Positions 1 through 11,589 of a DNA stretch of 64,000 bases are shown here, one piece after another. The position numbers and the translations under genes were made by a program. The stretch is from Pythium myriotylum. Its lineage: Eukaryota; Oomycota; Peronosporomycetes; Pythiales; Pythiaceae. The notes under the pieces were generated by a model. The model ran no database searches, was not told where the DNA came from, and was given only the letters and a program-made list of their open reading frames with translations. The stretch is from contig JALJCQ010000008.1 in assembly GCA_023091665.1 (NCBI GenBank), positions 248,001 through 312,000 of the forward strand, given 5' to 3'. The number at the start of each line of letters is the position of its first letter. Positions within the stretch are counted from its first letter, which is position 1.

Positions 1-1005
1 GTGAACCGACCGCCCGCCCAAGGGAGGGCAGGCGATCGGCGGGAAGTGTGTTGAACCAACCCAACGGCTAGGTGATCCGGCAGACGCCTTCAACCAGACG
101 CACGGCCGCCGAGTGTCAAAGGAACACGAGAAGGGGCCCCGAAGCGCCTAGGCGATCGACCGGCTCGAACTACTGTGAGGCGATCGTCGAGATGCCCACC
201 CGATCGGCCAAGCGATTCCCCGACCGCCTGGTCGACGTACGGATCGCCTAACATATCGACGGATCGGCTGAGACATCTACCGATCGGCTGAGACATCTAC
301 GGATCGCCTGATGATTAGACGGCACCCTGGTGGTTGCGCATACACTTGTAGGGTTGTGGGTTTTGGGGCGTGTACCCAGTGTGTGAATCAGATAGCGTAG
401 GACTCTAGGAAGGCAAGAACACTCCGAAGCAATAGACTTTGCATTTCGCGACCAAGTACACAAGTTCTCAAGACGTACAAGGGAGCGCAGGGCTCACACA
501 AGTCCCGTCACCGGCAAGGAGGTGACGTTAAAACCCCCGAGCCGCGTCAAGCAGCTCGCCTCAAGGCAGGCGGCCGGCGCGCGCGTCAAACGACCGCGCA
601 CCGCCGCCACAAGGAAAGGAAAGGCAAGGAAGACCCAGGGCGATCGCGAGACAATCCCCAGCGTTGTGAGTGCTTGACTTAGTCGCACGAGCGCGCCACC
701 AAGCCCGAAGCGCCCGCGCTTCACCCCACGCATCCGGCACAACCGTGTCGAGGTTGACCGCGTGTCCTCGATCTACACGCAGCCACCAGAGCCGGAAAAC
801 CAAGGGATTCACGACCCCTTGGTCTCTCTCTCCCCCGACTTCGGAATCCAGAGCGCCCACGGTCCAGGCCACGGCGATTTTCAAGGCCTGTCGATGTCAG
901 TGGTAAGTTGCTGCCCCTCGAATCAAGGATCAAGGTCTGTTGTGTGCACGGCTCGGCTGCTGAGGGGTTCGCTGTCCCCCAGTTTTAGCCGACCGCGTTA
1001 CCACA
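1..1005 (+). repeat. 5' LTR of element A (left end outside window)
   Basis: Bases 1-488 match 24013-24488 closely, with a 21-base deletion in the 3' copy and a few substitutions. The LTR ends at 1005 in TTACCACA, the same terminal motif as the B LTRs (TGTGGTA...TACCACA). Gag begins immediately after. A short inverted repeat CGTCACC/GGTGACG lies at 506-527 and is shared with the other LTRs of this superfamily. Confidence 0.85.
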
Positions 1006-1006
1006 G

Positions 1007-1024
1007 TGGTGCGTATGCCAGGAG
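1007..1024 (+). other. Probable primer-binding site of element A
   Basis: A TGG begins one base after the LTR end, and the next 17 bases are nearly the same as those after the 5' LTR of element B (8702-8719). This is where a minus-strand primer site is expected. I could not assign the tRNA. The gag start codon lies inside the same stretch, which is unusual but occurs in both elements. Confidence 0.5.
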
Positions 1025-3363
1025 GCAGCACTTCCATGGGCACGAAGTCGAAGAGATCGCCTCATCCGAAGCCGCCCGCCCCGGCGATCCCAGGCGGCCA
1101 AGGATCAAGAAGTCGAGGATCGTCCGTAGCGGAGCCAGGTGGAGGGTCCCCACCGTCCGCTGCGCAAGAACAACATGCTACCGATCGTAATGGACCCCCA
1201 CGTGTTGACGTGGTTGGATCGGAGGGCGTCAGCGTTGCCCGCAACCTGACGCCCGAACTTGAAGAAGAAGGAAAGTCCGACACTTCAGAGACGGTCGACT
1301 CCATTGACGACGTCGCCGACACAATCGACCTCACTAGTGCGATCACGGAAGCGACAAACGTGCCTGACGCTCCGCAGACTCCTATCACACGAGCGGTCAA
1401 TGCTGTGCTGCCGCAAGTCGACCCGACCGGTCCCAGAGTATCGCCCGCTCGCATGCTCGAGGTGCTGTGTCAGAAGCACGACGCGCTCAAGCATCTACAA
1501 GTGACCAGGGTCGGCACAGGTACCAGTGTGCGCGATCCCGGTTTTGCGTCGATGATGAGCACGGCCGAAGTCCTCAACGGGATCATCTCCGTCTTCAACA
1601 CTGCCGGCTACGGTATCATGATCGCTGACCATGATGCGATCGCGTCGACCAGCCTCCCGAAGCTCATGACGGCAGGTCAAGCTGTCTACGACCTGTTGCT
1701 GCGCCACCAACTTCAGCGCGAGATTGGAGCCCGCGGTCGCCGCGAGCATCCAGGGGCAACTGACCGACAGGCAACTCGAAGAGATCGCTGAGGAGTTCAT
1801 CGGTCGGTCACGCAAAGAAGTCGACGACATGGAAGAGGAGCTCGACCGGAACGAGAGGACCATCAAGGGACTGGAGAGCCACTTGCAGTCGCTCGACGAT
1901 CGGGCGCGCGAAGCTGAGGCGGAGGTCGCGCAAGCGCTGGCGGTCCGAGCCGAGCAGGTGAATGCCGCCGTCGAAGCCGCCCTCAAGCGTGAGGAGAAGG
2001 TGAAGACCGAATCAATCAAGGTTGAAGACCCCAAGGACCTCAAGCAGGAGCCGATCAAGTCGGAAAAGTCTGCCGAGCCGTCCGAGGCGCCGTACAGTTT
2101 GACTGACTACCTCGCCGACATATACGATGTTTGTGTCACTCAAGGTGCCAACGTGAATGCGGCTACTCGGTTGCGTGCCTCGGCGGTGTCTGAGCTGAAG
2201 TCTTTCGATGGGCGATCGCGCGACGAGTACAAAGGAATAGCCTGGTTCAGCGCGACCCGTGCGGCGTTCCGTCGTGACCAGCTTACCGACGGTGAGTGCT
2301 GCCTCCAGTTCCCGGTCTTACTCACGGGCAAGGCGAAGTTCTTCTACCGACAGCTGCCCAAGTCGGTCCGCGCAAGCTGGAAGGCGTTGCAGAAGGCATT
2401 CGAAGAGGAGTACTGCGGGGCGCTCGTCTCGCTACAGCGGCGTTACTTTGACGCGCGCCGGAAGCCGAGTGAAGAGCCGCTCGATTACTTGTATCGACTC
2501 AACGTGCTCGCCAACGATGCCAAGATCGATCTCGATAAGGCGCATAACGAGGAGAGTCACGTGACCCACTTCTTGGACACGTGCGAAGACCAAGATCTGT
2601 CCGAACTCGTCATCGCGATGCAGCTGAACACCAGGGCGAGCCTGGTGGTCGCGTTGAAGGGGCGTATGCGCCAGAGGAACCGACTCCAACGCGAGGAGAC
2701 CGCCCTCACTCGAAATGGTCGACGTGAACAGCGTGCCGAACGAGGAGATCGAAGTGAGCGAAGTGACCGAGACCGAGAACGCAAACGAGAAGCTCGACCG
2801 ACACCGGTCAAGGCGAAGGAAGGGTCGCGCGGTCGCCCAATCGTCGTCAATGCGTTGAGTGCTCCCAACCGACCGCCGGTTAGCACCCGACTGCCCTTAC
2901 GTGGTTCGGACGACGAGTCGACAGGTGGTGACATCAGCGACAGCGACGACGACTTTGGAAGTCCGACGATGAAGAGACGGCGAATCAGTCAGCTGATCAC
3001 GGCCTGCCACGCGAAGACCTCGTCGGCGAGATCACGGCGCGGGTGATAGCCGCTCTGCAGGGAAAGGAGGTACACCACCCTCCCAAGCCGGGCAGGCGAC
3101 CGTCGAGGGAGCCTTGTACGCACTGCGGCTCTACGCGCCACGGCGATCGTGATTGCTGGAGTCGAGTCACTTGTCAGACTTGTGGCAAGAAAGGTCATCC
3201 GACTGAGTACTGCTACCATCGGTGCAAAGGGTGCGGTGCAGTCCACGACTTTGGTGCCTGCAAGCTCGGAGAGATCGCGAACGAGCTCCGCAGCTGGTTC
3301 GATCCAGTCAAGCACGCCGGCCTTCTACCACCTGCTCTCGAGAAGAAGTTGTCGGGAAACTAA
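1015..3363 (+). pseudogene. gag: Gag of element A (frameshifted)
   Basis: Capsid/nucleocapsid polyprotein of the retrotransposon. The first ATG after the LTR (1015) opens a frame that closes at 1791; coding continues in a second frame (1724-3046) and a third (to 3363), so at least two indels separate the parts. The acidic N-terminal region is followed by a coiled-coil-like charged region, a capsid-like core around 2240-2700 whose sequence is repeated in element B gag, and a basic Arg-rich stretch. The C-terminus has two CX2CX4HX4C zinc knuckles and a third CX2C...H...C cluster (about 3115-3260), the RNA-binding nucleocapsid part. The frame switch near 3043 coincides with the product resuming homology to B, so it is read as a mutation and not as recoding. 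Confidence 0.82.
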
Positions 3364-4250
3364 TACGCTCGCCAGCCGCGGGGCTGGTACGCGACAAGCG
3401 AGTTTTCGACCAAGTGCACGTGTATGCTTTCGGTGGTAAGCAAGACAGCCAGTCAGTTAATCAGCAAATATACACGTTGCACCAGTCACCTGGAGAGTTT
3501 GAGAGGAAGAAGGTGATTCAGCGTTTGGTCCTGCAACCTGGTGAGCGACGCGGCTATTGGCGTCACTTCACTCGGAAGGAACACCGGCAGACGATTATCC
3601 CTGCGACAATCAACGACACGCGAGCCCGGGTCCTCATGAACTCCGGTGCCGAAGTGTCGATACTCAGTTCTGACTTTGCGCGTAAGTTAGGACTAGAGGC
3701 CGACACCTCAGAGCGGCTTGGCTGCTCTGGTGTTGGAGGTGCTGCCTATGTGACCGAAGGCAGGGTGAAGGTGAAGCTGACCCTCGCACGCGAGCTGGTC
3801 TACGAGTTCACGTTGTGGATGGGCCACTTGGATAACATGGAGGCAATCCTCGGTACCGACTTTATGGGGCCGGCCGGTGTGAGGCTCGACCTAGTTGAAG
3901 GCGTCGCGCGCATGCCCGACGAAGTGCTCGTACGTTTTGAAGGGCGCCGGCCACTCTATAGCGACCGCATCGAGCAGGTGCGCGTCAAGGAGGAAGTGCT
4001 GCTCCTACCAGGGCGGTCACTATTCGTTCGAGTCCGACCGGTCGCTTGTAAACGAATCTGGGTTCGTTGCGACACGCGATGGATCACTACCGCTCTGCTC
4101 AACGAGCGTGGGCAGCCGGTCGAGGTGAAAGTGACCAATGTGAGCGAGGCGGCTGTGGTGAGCGAGTGCCAGACGATTGTTGCACTCTGGTTGGCGCCAG
4201 ACGCAGCTCCTCATCGCGCAGGGTACGTATCGCTCGGTTCGTGCAAATAA
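3364..4250 (+). pseudogene. Retroviral-type aspartic protease region of element A
   Basis: The frame open from 3222 to 4250 encodes a pepsin-like retrotransposon protease downstream of gag. It shows the family's active-site loop followed by the second hydrophobic signature ILGTDFM around 3850. The loop reads NSGA, not the expected D-S/T-G-A: codon 3639-3641 is AAC (Asn) where the catalytic Asp belongs. Unless this is a sequencing error, the protease is dead. The C-terminal extension has no recognised domain. Element B has lost the whole protease region. Confidence 0.75.
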
Positions 4251-4292
4251 CAAGAACGGTAGACGCTCGTCTACGAGTCTGAACCGGACGAG

Positions 4293-6554
4293 GTGCTTGA
4301 AGCACGACGCGAGAAGGAGGCGGAAGAGTTCGAGGCGAGGCTACCGCCAGCGGTCGAGCGCAGGACGTACGCGGTGCCCAAGGCGATACTTCGCCGAGTT
4401 TATGACAGCTCGTCGGGTGCTGGTGCTCTGCCTATCGCAGGCGCGCCGGTAAGTGGTCCGAAGCCCGCAAGGTTGGACAAATCCGCTGCACACTCGACGA
4501 CGGAAGAGCCGGGCGGTCGTTTGGTGTCCGCTGGCCAAGCTATGGTGGAAGGAGCGACAAGTGATCGTGTAGGTCCCGCCTCCCTCGAGACGGCGACTAA
4601 CGCGATCGAAGTCCAAGACGATGCGGTCGACAAGACCAGCCGCTACGTGCAAGCCGCGATCGCTTTTGTCGCCGCCAAGTCCGTGGCTGAGGTTGTGCTC
4701 GAGCAAGACCGTCTAGGCGAAGCCGTTTTCGTTCACGAGGGAGGTGACCTCACAGCTGTGGAGCTCGACGGGCAGATGGCGCTCGTCCCAGAGGTGGGGG
4801 CTGCCTCGGACGTTCGAAGGGAAGACATTCGCGTGATGGTCGGAGATGGTGTCACCGAGGAGATGGCCGATAGGGTTCGAGCGATCGTGTGGAAGCGACG
4901 CGATTACCTCATGGGTAAGGGAAACGCTCTACCGCTTGCAGCCAAGGGCGTGGTGTGTGACATCGACGTCGGCTCGGCGCGCCCAGTCGCCCAGCAGTGC
5001 CGCAAGGTGCCGCCCAAGTACGTCGACAAGCTGTACCAGGTGCTCAAGGACTTGATTAGCGCTGGGTTCATCTAGCCCTCGACGTCGCAGTGGGCTTCGC
5101 CGATCGTGATCGTGTTGAAGAAGAACGGCGGAGATATCAGGCTCTGTGTCGACTATCGCGTCGTCAACGGGCTTACCCAGTTGATGGTGTACCCCATGCC
5201 CGTGGTACACGATCTTCTGAAAAACCTCGGTGCTCTGAAGTGGCTCTGCTCGCTCGACATGGCGAGTGGCTTCTGGGTTGTGCGTATGACGGCACGTGCT
5301 CGCGCGATCTCAGCCTTTGTGACGCCGTTTGGCTTGTTCGAGTGGACTAGGATGCCGTTTGGCCTGAAGAATGCACCCCAGATCTACCAACGGCTTCTCG
5401 ACAATGCGCTCTACGGTTACCTCCAGCTCACACCCAAGCACCTGCGAGCGTGTGAAGCGGACATCTTCCTAGACGGTGAGCCAGTGGGACGCGAGGCGAA
5501 GCCGGTCATCGGTAGGCGGTCGTACATCGACGACATCTTGTTCGGCGGATCGACATGGGACCAGATGTGCGAGAAGCTGGAGCGGTTGATGACGGCGTGT
5601 GAAGAGTGGGGGCTGTCGATCAGTCTGCCCAAGAGCGAGTTCGGAATGCGTCAGGTGGACTACCTCGGCCACAAGGTCTCGGCTGAAGGTATTGCAGCGA
5701 AGCCCAAGAACCTAGACGACCTCCTCCAGCTCAAGTTCCCGCGAACGGTCAAGGGGATCCGGTCGTTTCTGGGGTCCCTCAACTACTACCACCGGTTTAT
5801 TGAGCACTTCGGAGTCTATGCAGCCGCTCTCGACGAGATCACGCCAGCCGACTTAGCCGAAGAGGTACAGACGCCGGGACATCTTGCAACAGCAATCCGT
5901 GCGTTCGAAGCGCTCAAGACGAAGCTTGCACAAGCTCCTTTACTTCGACACTTCGACGAAAACAAGGAACCGATTGTCATTGTGTACGCCAACGAGTGGG
6001 CGATCGCCGCTACGCTCGTCCAAGATCACGACGGGACGCTGATGCCGATCCGATACTTCAGCCGGGTACTCAAGACGCACGAGTCGAAGTTTAGCCCTGC
6101 AGAGCAAGAAGTGCTTGCGCTCCTTTATGTGCTCTCAGGCGCCGCAACGCTGCTCTCAGGCCGTGAAATGCGCGTGTTGACGAGGCACTTGACGTTGTCC
6201 TGGTTGTTCAAGGCGAAAGGCTTGCAAGGGCGACTCGAGAAGTGGGCGACCGCTCTAAGCTCGTGGACGCTCGTCATTCAGCGTACGGACAGGGGCGAAG
6301 ACGAACTGACGGTTTTGACTGCTGCTGCAATCGTACCAAGCGATCAGCTCGACGAGGTGCTACACCAGATCCGCCCACGGAAGAAGCTCGCCAGAGACGC
6401 TCGCTACCAGCTGCCGCTACCCGCACTACAGGCTAACGAGCATGGGTGGGTCCTCTCTTTCGACGGATCCTCGAAGATCTGCGGCAAGCTGTGCGGCGAT
6501 CTTGTGGCAACTACCAAGCTGGACGGTCCTGGCATTTCGACGAAGGCACCGTAA
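4293..6554 (+). pseudogene. pol: Reverse transcriptase and native RNase H of element A (stop codon)
   Basis: Ty3/gypsy RT. The fingers region is split by an in-frame TAG at 5073-5075 (element B has Ala at this place). Palm motifs follow: LCVDYR, SLDMASGFW, MPFGLKNAP and the catalytic YIDD at about 5523. Between the LKNAP motif and YIDD there are roughly 40 more residues than in ordinary Ty3/gypsy RTs, and the same insert occurs in B. The following RNase H-like part (about 5930-6230) keeps the fold's order but has YAN where the first catalytic Asp should be, so it is probably an inactive connection domain. The frame then drifts and ends at 6554. Confidence 0.85.
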
Positions 6555-7045
6555 ATGAGGCCGAATATCGAGGGCTGATCGGAGCGTTGGGGCTGGCCGA
6601 AGCCCACGGCGTCGCGGAAGTGATCGTCTTCGGGGACTCCAAGCTCGTGGTGCAACAGCTCCGCGGTGAGATCGACTGCAAGTCTCCGGCGCTTCAGGTG
6701 TTACATGCGGAAGCACTCGTCGAACTCGGCAAGCTCGCTCGAGTCCATCTGGTCCACGTGGCCCGAGCGTACAACGCGGCGGCCGATCTTATCACGGGGC
6801 TAGCGCTACAGCGTGGAGCAGGTGAGGTGGTGGTGCCTGAAAAGCACGCCGATCTTCAAGCCGTCAACCGTCTCCATGAAGTCGTCACAAGTTTCGCCCT
6901 GAACCGGCTGGTCAAATCTCGGCGGTCACGCGTTCACAACATCGGCAGGATCGGACCGAAGATCCCGGGCAGCTACCCACCGAACAAGCGACTCTCGCAG
7001 GTGACGCAGACCATGTGGTGGAGGTGGCGCTCGACCCAGTCGTGA
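6446..7045 (+). pseudogene. Second (archaeal-type) RNase H of element A
   Basis: A second RNase H domain follows the degenerate first one. The FDGS block lies near 6460 in the preceding frame; the remainder is in this frame, so one indel breaks it. Visible blocks are NEAEYRGL, GDSKLVVQQL and the late AADL block, which carry the four acidic residues of active type-1 RNase H. The homologous domain in B is unbroken (from about 11617). It would degrade RNA in the RNA:DNA hybrid during reverse transcription. A dual RNase H is known from plant Tat elements and from oomycete chromoviruses. Confidence 0.78.
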
Positions 7046-7098
7046 TCTATTGAACACGAGCCGACCGACTGCGACTAGCCCAACAAGAGGAAACGTGG

Positions 7099-8220
7099 AT
7101 GGTCAACATGAAGCTCGTTCTCTCAGGCGACGTCGGCAGGTTATCTGAAGGCCAAGTAACCGGATGTGCCAAGCTCGCCGAAGGGTACGAAGTGGTTGAC
7201 GGGATCTTGTACTTTGTCGGCACCCGAAAGGCACGCGACGGTGATGGCGATGAGCCTCGCCTGCGCTTGGTCGTTCCCACGACGCTTGTGGCTGAGGTCC
7301 TTCACCACTACCACTCCAGCTTAGGGGGTGGCCACCAGGGAATCAACCGCACGTACGAGAAGGTGAAGCGAAACCTCTACTGGCGTGGTCAGTATGCCGA
7401 TGTGCGGAGCTTCGTCGCTGCTTGTGCCGACTGTCAGTCAGGCAAGGGCGAACCTCGCCTAAACTGCTCATCCCCGGGGAACATCCTGGGGACACGGCCG
7501 TTCGAGGTATTGGGAATGGATCATGTGCCGTCCTTGCCCCGATCGTACCGAGGAAACACTGAGCTGCTCGTGTGGGTCGATCATCACACAGGGTTCTTGA
7601 TCGTGTCGGCCAACCCGTCTCGCGAAGCCCAAGTGATCGCAGAGTCTTACGAGCGATGTGTCTACAGGCGCTTCGGCGCGAGCAGGGTGATCCGTCACGA
7701 TCGAGAACCCGCCTTTATGTCGCAAGTGTTCAAGGCCTTCAACCGACTCATCGGTCAACGCAGCCGAGCTACTCTAGCCTACAGGCCGCAAGCAAACGGC
7801 ACGACCGAACGGATGGTCCAAACGGTAATGCGCGCGGTACGCCTCTACGTAGCCGACCCCGCACAGAGAGATTGGGATGACTACGCAGAGAGGTTGGTGT
7901 TTGCGCTGAACTCGTCGTTCGACCGTGTGCGGCAGGAGGTGCCCTTTTACCTCGTCCATGGCTGGGAACCACGTACGACGCTTGAGACGGGCCTACCGCT
8001 CATCGACAACGAGCAAGGACACGTGCAGGCGCGGCGCTGGCGTGTGAGCACGCAGACGGGTTACCGTCGCGCCCGAGAGGATGGGCTGGTCAAGGAGGCA
8101 GTGCAGATGAGGCGAAACCAAGCGAACGAGGATGAACGAGGTGATAGCTCAGCAATCGTGCCAGGCGCCCGTGTGTGGCTGTTCATTAATCAAGTTAAAC
8201 CAGGATATGCAAAGAAGTTG
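7099..8220 (+). pseudogene. Integrase of element A, N-terminal and core part
   Basis: DDE-type integrase. The N-terminal HHCC zinc domain is visible (HHYHSSLGGGHQ ... CADCQSG, about 7310-7440). The catalytic core has Asp in MDH (about 7518), Asp in RHDREPAF (about 7698) and Glu in TTERM (about 7807), followed by the C-terminal domain. The gene is cut at 8220 in codon KKL by the insertion of element B. Its continuation is at 18765. Apart from that insertion the catalytic triad is intact. Confidence 0.9.
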
Positions 8221-8700
8221 TGTGGTAAAGTGGCCGAGAATTTTAGGGCACTAGACCGAGTTGATAGGCAGAGACTCAGGGTAGTAGCGTAGGAGGCTCC
8301 AGACTAACCCATACTATTACTATACTCGGTATAAGCCGCCGGTATTACCGGCGGAACCGATACTGAGACGATTGTGCCATCACATATCCGATTGGCTAAA
8401 ATGGGGGCCGATTGCGTAGCCGAAAGCCGCAGTCATCACCTGGACACAAGGGGGATGATCGGCAGGATACTGGCTGAATCGGCAGAAAAGGGGCATGTAT
8501 TCAGCAGTAGTAATGGCGAACTTAGGGTAGCCGAACTTAGCGTAGGGGTACTTAGATCAGGGTTCACCCCCACAGCGACTTTCGTGGGGTGTAACGTCTG
8601 TTGGTAGCTCACTAGCACCAAGAACCCAAGGCCTGTTGGCGAGTGGTCAGCTGTCACAAGCAGTCCCTGTGCAGTGATTTTGCTGACCCACTCTACCACA
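8221..8700 (+). repeat. 5' LTR of element B, internally deleted
   Basis: 480 bases that match the two ends of the 1001-base 3' LTR (17760-18760). Everything corresponding to 18100-18620 (521 bases) is missing, with a clean junction at 8560/8561. The remaining sequence is almost identical; one visible difference is T/C at the eleventh base. This points to a recent insertion. Confidence 0.93.
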
Positions 8701-8701
8701 G

Positions 8702-8719
8702 TGGTGCGTATGCCAGGAG
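8702..8719 (+). other. Probable primer-binding site of element B
   Basis: TGG begins one base after the 5' LTR, and the downstream bases agree with the same site in element A. Confidence 0.5.
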
Positions 8720-9895
8720 CTAGTGGCTACATGGCATCGAAGTCGAAGAGACCACCAAGGTCGAAGTCACCTGTCCAAGCGGCCGCAGGTGACTTAGACT
8801 CGAAACGAGGTAGGCCGCAACCGAGTTCTGCTGGAAGGCCCCAGCTGAACACGGTGACCAAGAACATGTCGATCTCGAAGGGCCCCCACGCGTGAGCGTG
8901 GTCGAAGGACGGTCGACATCGGGTGAATCCATCACCCGCAACCTCCTCTGGTACAAGCAGCTGAAGAAGTCGACTCGTGCCAACTGGTCGCTCCTTCAAG
9001 CCGATTTCGAGCGTGAGTACTGCGGTGCGACGGTCATGGCTCACCAGCGCAACTACGAGCTGCGCCGGAAGCCGAACGAAGAGCACCTCGACTACCTGTA
9101 CCGACTCAACGTCCAAGCCATCGAAGCCGGCATCGACTATGAGGGCGCTGCGGGATCCTTCCATGTGACTCACTTCCTCGACACGTGTGAAGATGCCGAG
9201 CTTGCACGCCAGTTCGGTCTTGCCAAGCCGACAACGGAGGAGCAGCTTGGCCAAGCGTTGAAGGAGTTGCTGCGCCAGAACCAGCGGTCGAGGCGTGATG
9301 AGTCGGCCAAGTTGCGTGCGGACAAGCGCAACAGCAAGCCGAAGCCGTTCATCGCCGGTTCCAAGCAGCGGCCGATCGCAGTCAACGCGTTGGCGAAGCT
9401 GCTCGGGTCCTCGAGTCGAGCTGCCGAAGTCGACCTGTCAAGCGTGTCCGATTCGAGCTCGGATGGCAGCGAGTCGGAAGACAGCGGAGCTGAAGATGGC
9501 GAAGGTGACGATGGCGAAGATGCAGCGGAAGCTGCCGGTTTGGCGACGATGTTGGCGCCCGAGTCCGTGCAGGCGCTGACCAAGCTCGTCGCCGCCCTCC
9601 AAGGTCGTGACAGGGTGGGCAAGTCGAAGGGTGAGGTGTCAAAGCCTCAACACCCATGCTCACACTGCGGCTCGAAGCGTCACCAAGACCGCGATTGTTG
9701 GAGTCGTATCACTTGTACGGTGTGCGGTCGGCTCGGTCATTAGGCCGACTATTGCTACCACCGTTGCAAGGGGTGCGGCACTGTCCACGATCGTGGTGCT
9801 TGCCCGCTGGAGGAGCTCGCAAACCACATGAAGGCGTGGTTCGACCCGACCCGCCGAAGTCGTCGACAGCCAAGGCGAGCTGAGCGAAGCAGTCT
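8710..9895 (+). pseudogene. gag: Gag remnant of element B
   Basis: The start resembles element A gag, but the sequence jumps near 8940 from the N-terminal segment directly to the capsid core (WYKQLKKS... matches A near 2350), so about 1.1 kb is lost. The main open frame is 8892-9743. It holds the capsid-like core, an acidic Ser/Asp/Glu stretch and the first zinc knuckle (CSHCGSKRHQDRDC). A TAG at 9741-9743 cuts the second knuckle, after which the frame continues as in A to about 9850. The sequence then passes directly into the region before RT: the protease is deleted. Confidence 0.82.
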
Positions 9896-9897
9896 AC

Positions 9898-11580
9898 GTG
9901 CATGAAGGAGGCGATGTCAGCGCTGAAGACATCGACGGCCAAATGGCCATGATCCCAGAGGTCCCAGCTGGAGACGACGAGATCACGCCTGCCGACATCA
10001 AGATCGCGGCTGGCGAAGATGTCAGTGTCGAAGACGTCGAGCGCGTCCGCGAGATGGTGTGGAGGCGACGCCCGTACCTCATGGGCAAGGGCAATGCTCG
10101 GCCGTTGCCGGCCAAAGGCGTCGTCTGCGACATAGATGTCGGCGACGCCAAGCCCATCGCTCAATCGTGCCGCAAGGTGCCGCCACAGTACGTGGAGAAG
10201 CTCTACGAGCTCCTTAAGGGACTCCTCCAGGCGGGCTTCATCGCGCCATCGACATCGGCTTGGGCGTCTCCCATTGTGATCGTCGTTAAGAAGAACTGTG
10301 TTGATATCCGCCTCTATATTGATTACAGAATGGTGAACGCCCTCACTAGGCTGATGATCTACCCTATGCCTGTCGTTCATGACCCGTTGGAAAATCTCGG
10401 CTCGCTACGATGGCTTTGCTCACTAGATATGGCGTCAGGATTCTGGGTCGTGCGAATGACTGCACGGGCTCGGGCGATTTCGGCTTTCGTGACACCCTTC
10501 GGGTTGTTTGAGTGGCTAAGGATGCCGTTCGGGCTGAAAAACGCTCCCCAGATATATCAACGGTTTCTTGATAACGCGCTCTATGGTTACCTGAAGCTGG
10601 CGCCTAAGCACCTGCAAGACAAGGAAGCGGATGTGTTCTAAGATGGCAAGCCGGCCGGAGCCGAGACGCAACCGGCGATAGGTCGAAGATCGTATATTGA
10701 TGACATCTTGTTCGGCGGCGAGACTTGGGATCAGATGTGCGAGCGGCTGGAGAGACTGCTGCAGGCCTGCGAGGAGTGGGGGCTTTCGATCAGCCTCCCG
10801 AAGAGCGAGTTCGGCATGAGCCGTGTCGACTACCTAGGGCACTCGGTTTCCGCGGAAGGCATTAGAGCGAAGCCAAAGAGCCTCTCTGAGCTGCTGCAAC
10901 TCGAGTTTCCTAAGACTCTGAAGGGGATTCAGTCGTATTTGGGCTCTCTTAACTATTATCACCAGTTTATTGAGCACTTTGCGGTCTACGCGGCCGCACG
11001 CTACGAGGTTACCCAGGCAGACTTGGCCAAGGATGCGCTAGAACCCGGTCATCTCGCGTCTGCTCGGCGGGCCTTCGCATAGCTCCAGCAGAAGTTGGCG
11101 AATGCGCCGATCCTGAGGCACTTCGACGCCGAGAAGCAGCCGGTGGTCATCATTTACTCGAATCCGTGGGCTGTCGCTGCCACACTGGCGCAGGAACACG
11201 ACGGGAAGCTGATGCCGGTGAAGTTCTTCAGCAGGGTGCTGAAAGTCCACGAAGCCAAGTTCTCGCCAGCCGAGAAGGAGATTCTTGCCCTGCTCCACGT
11301 GCTGTCTGGGGCCGCGAATGTGCTGAGTGGCCGTGCTATCCAGGTGCTGACGCGATTTTCTACGTTCGGTTGGCTGTTCAAGGCGAAAGGTCTTCAAGGT
11401 CGTTTGGAGCGGTGGGCCACCGTGCTGAGTTCATGGACGCTCGAGATCGTGAAGGTCAAGAAGGACGAAGACGGCTTGAGCGGATTGGTCGCAGCCGCCA
11501 CGGGCCCTGCGGATAAGATGGACGAGATGCTTGGCGATATTCAGCCGAGGAAACGCGTCGTCGGTGAACGACATCGACTG
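9898..11580 (+). pseudogene. pol: Reverse transcriptase and native RNase H of element B
   Basis: RT homologous to that of A throughout. The in-frame TAG of A is absent here, but TAA at 10639-10641 and TAG at 11080-11082 interrupt it. The YIDDILFGG catalytic block lies near 10693. The extra segment between LKNAP and YIDD is again present and includes the TAA. The native RNase H region (about 11095-11440) reads YSN in place of the first catalytic Asp, the same loss as in A, which suggests the loss is ancestral and not random decay. Confidence 0.85.
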
Positions 11581-11589
11581 GCCGTGCCG

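Noticed and set aside
3040..3046. Possible programmed frameshift in gag of element A (overlapping GTGA)
   Set aside because: The similarity to element B gag continues across the shift as one protein, and other shifts occur nearby, so a random indel is more likely.
5073..5075. TAG in RT of element A as possible stop-codon readthrough
   Set aside because: The stop lies inside the RT domain and not at a gag-pol border, and element B has Ala here; it is a nonsense mutation.
9709..10380. 223-codon minus-strand frame opposite to RT of element B
   Set aside because: It is antisense to the conserved RT coding region and its His/Asp-rich composition follows from the complement of RT codons; unlike the 3' antisense gene it is not conserved apart from the sense strand.
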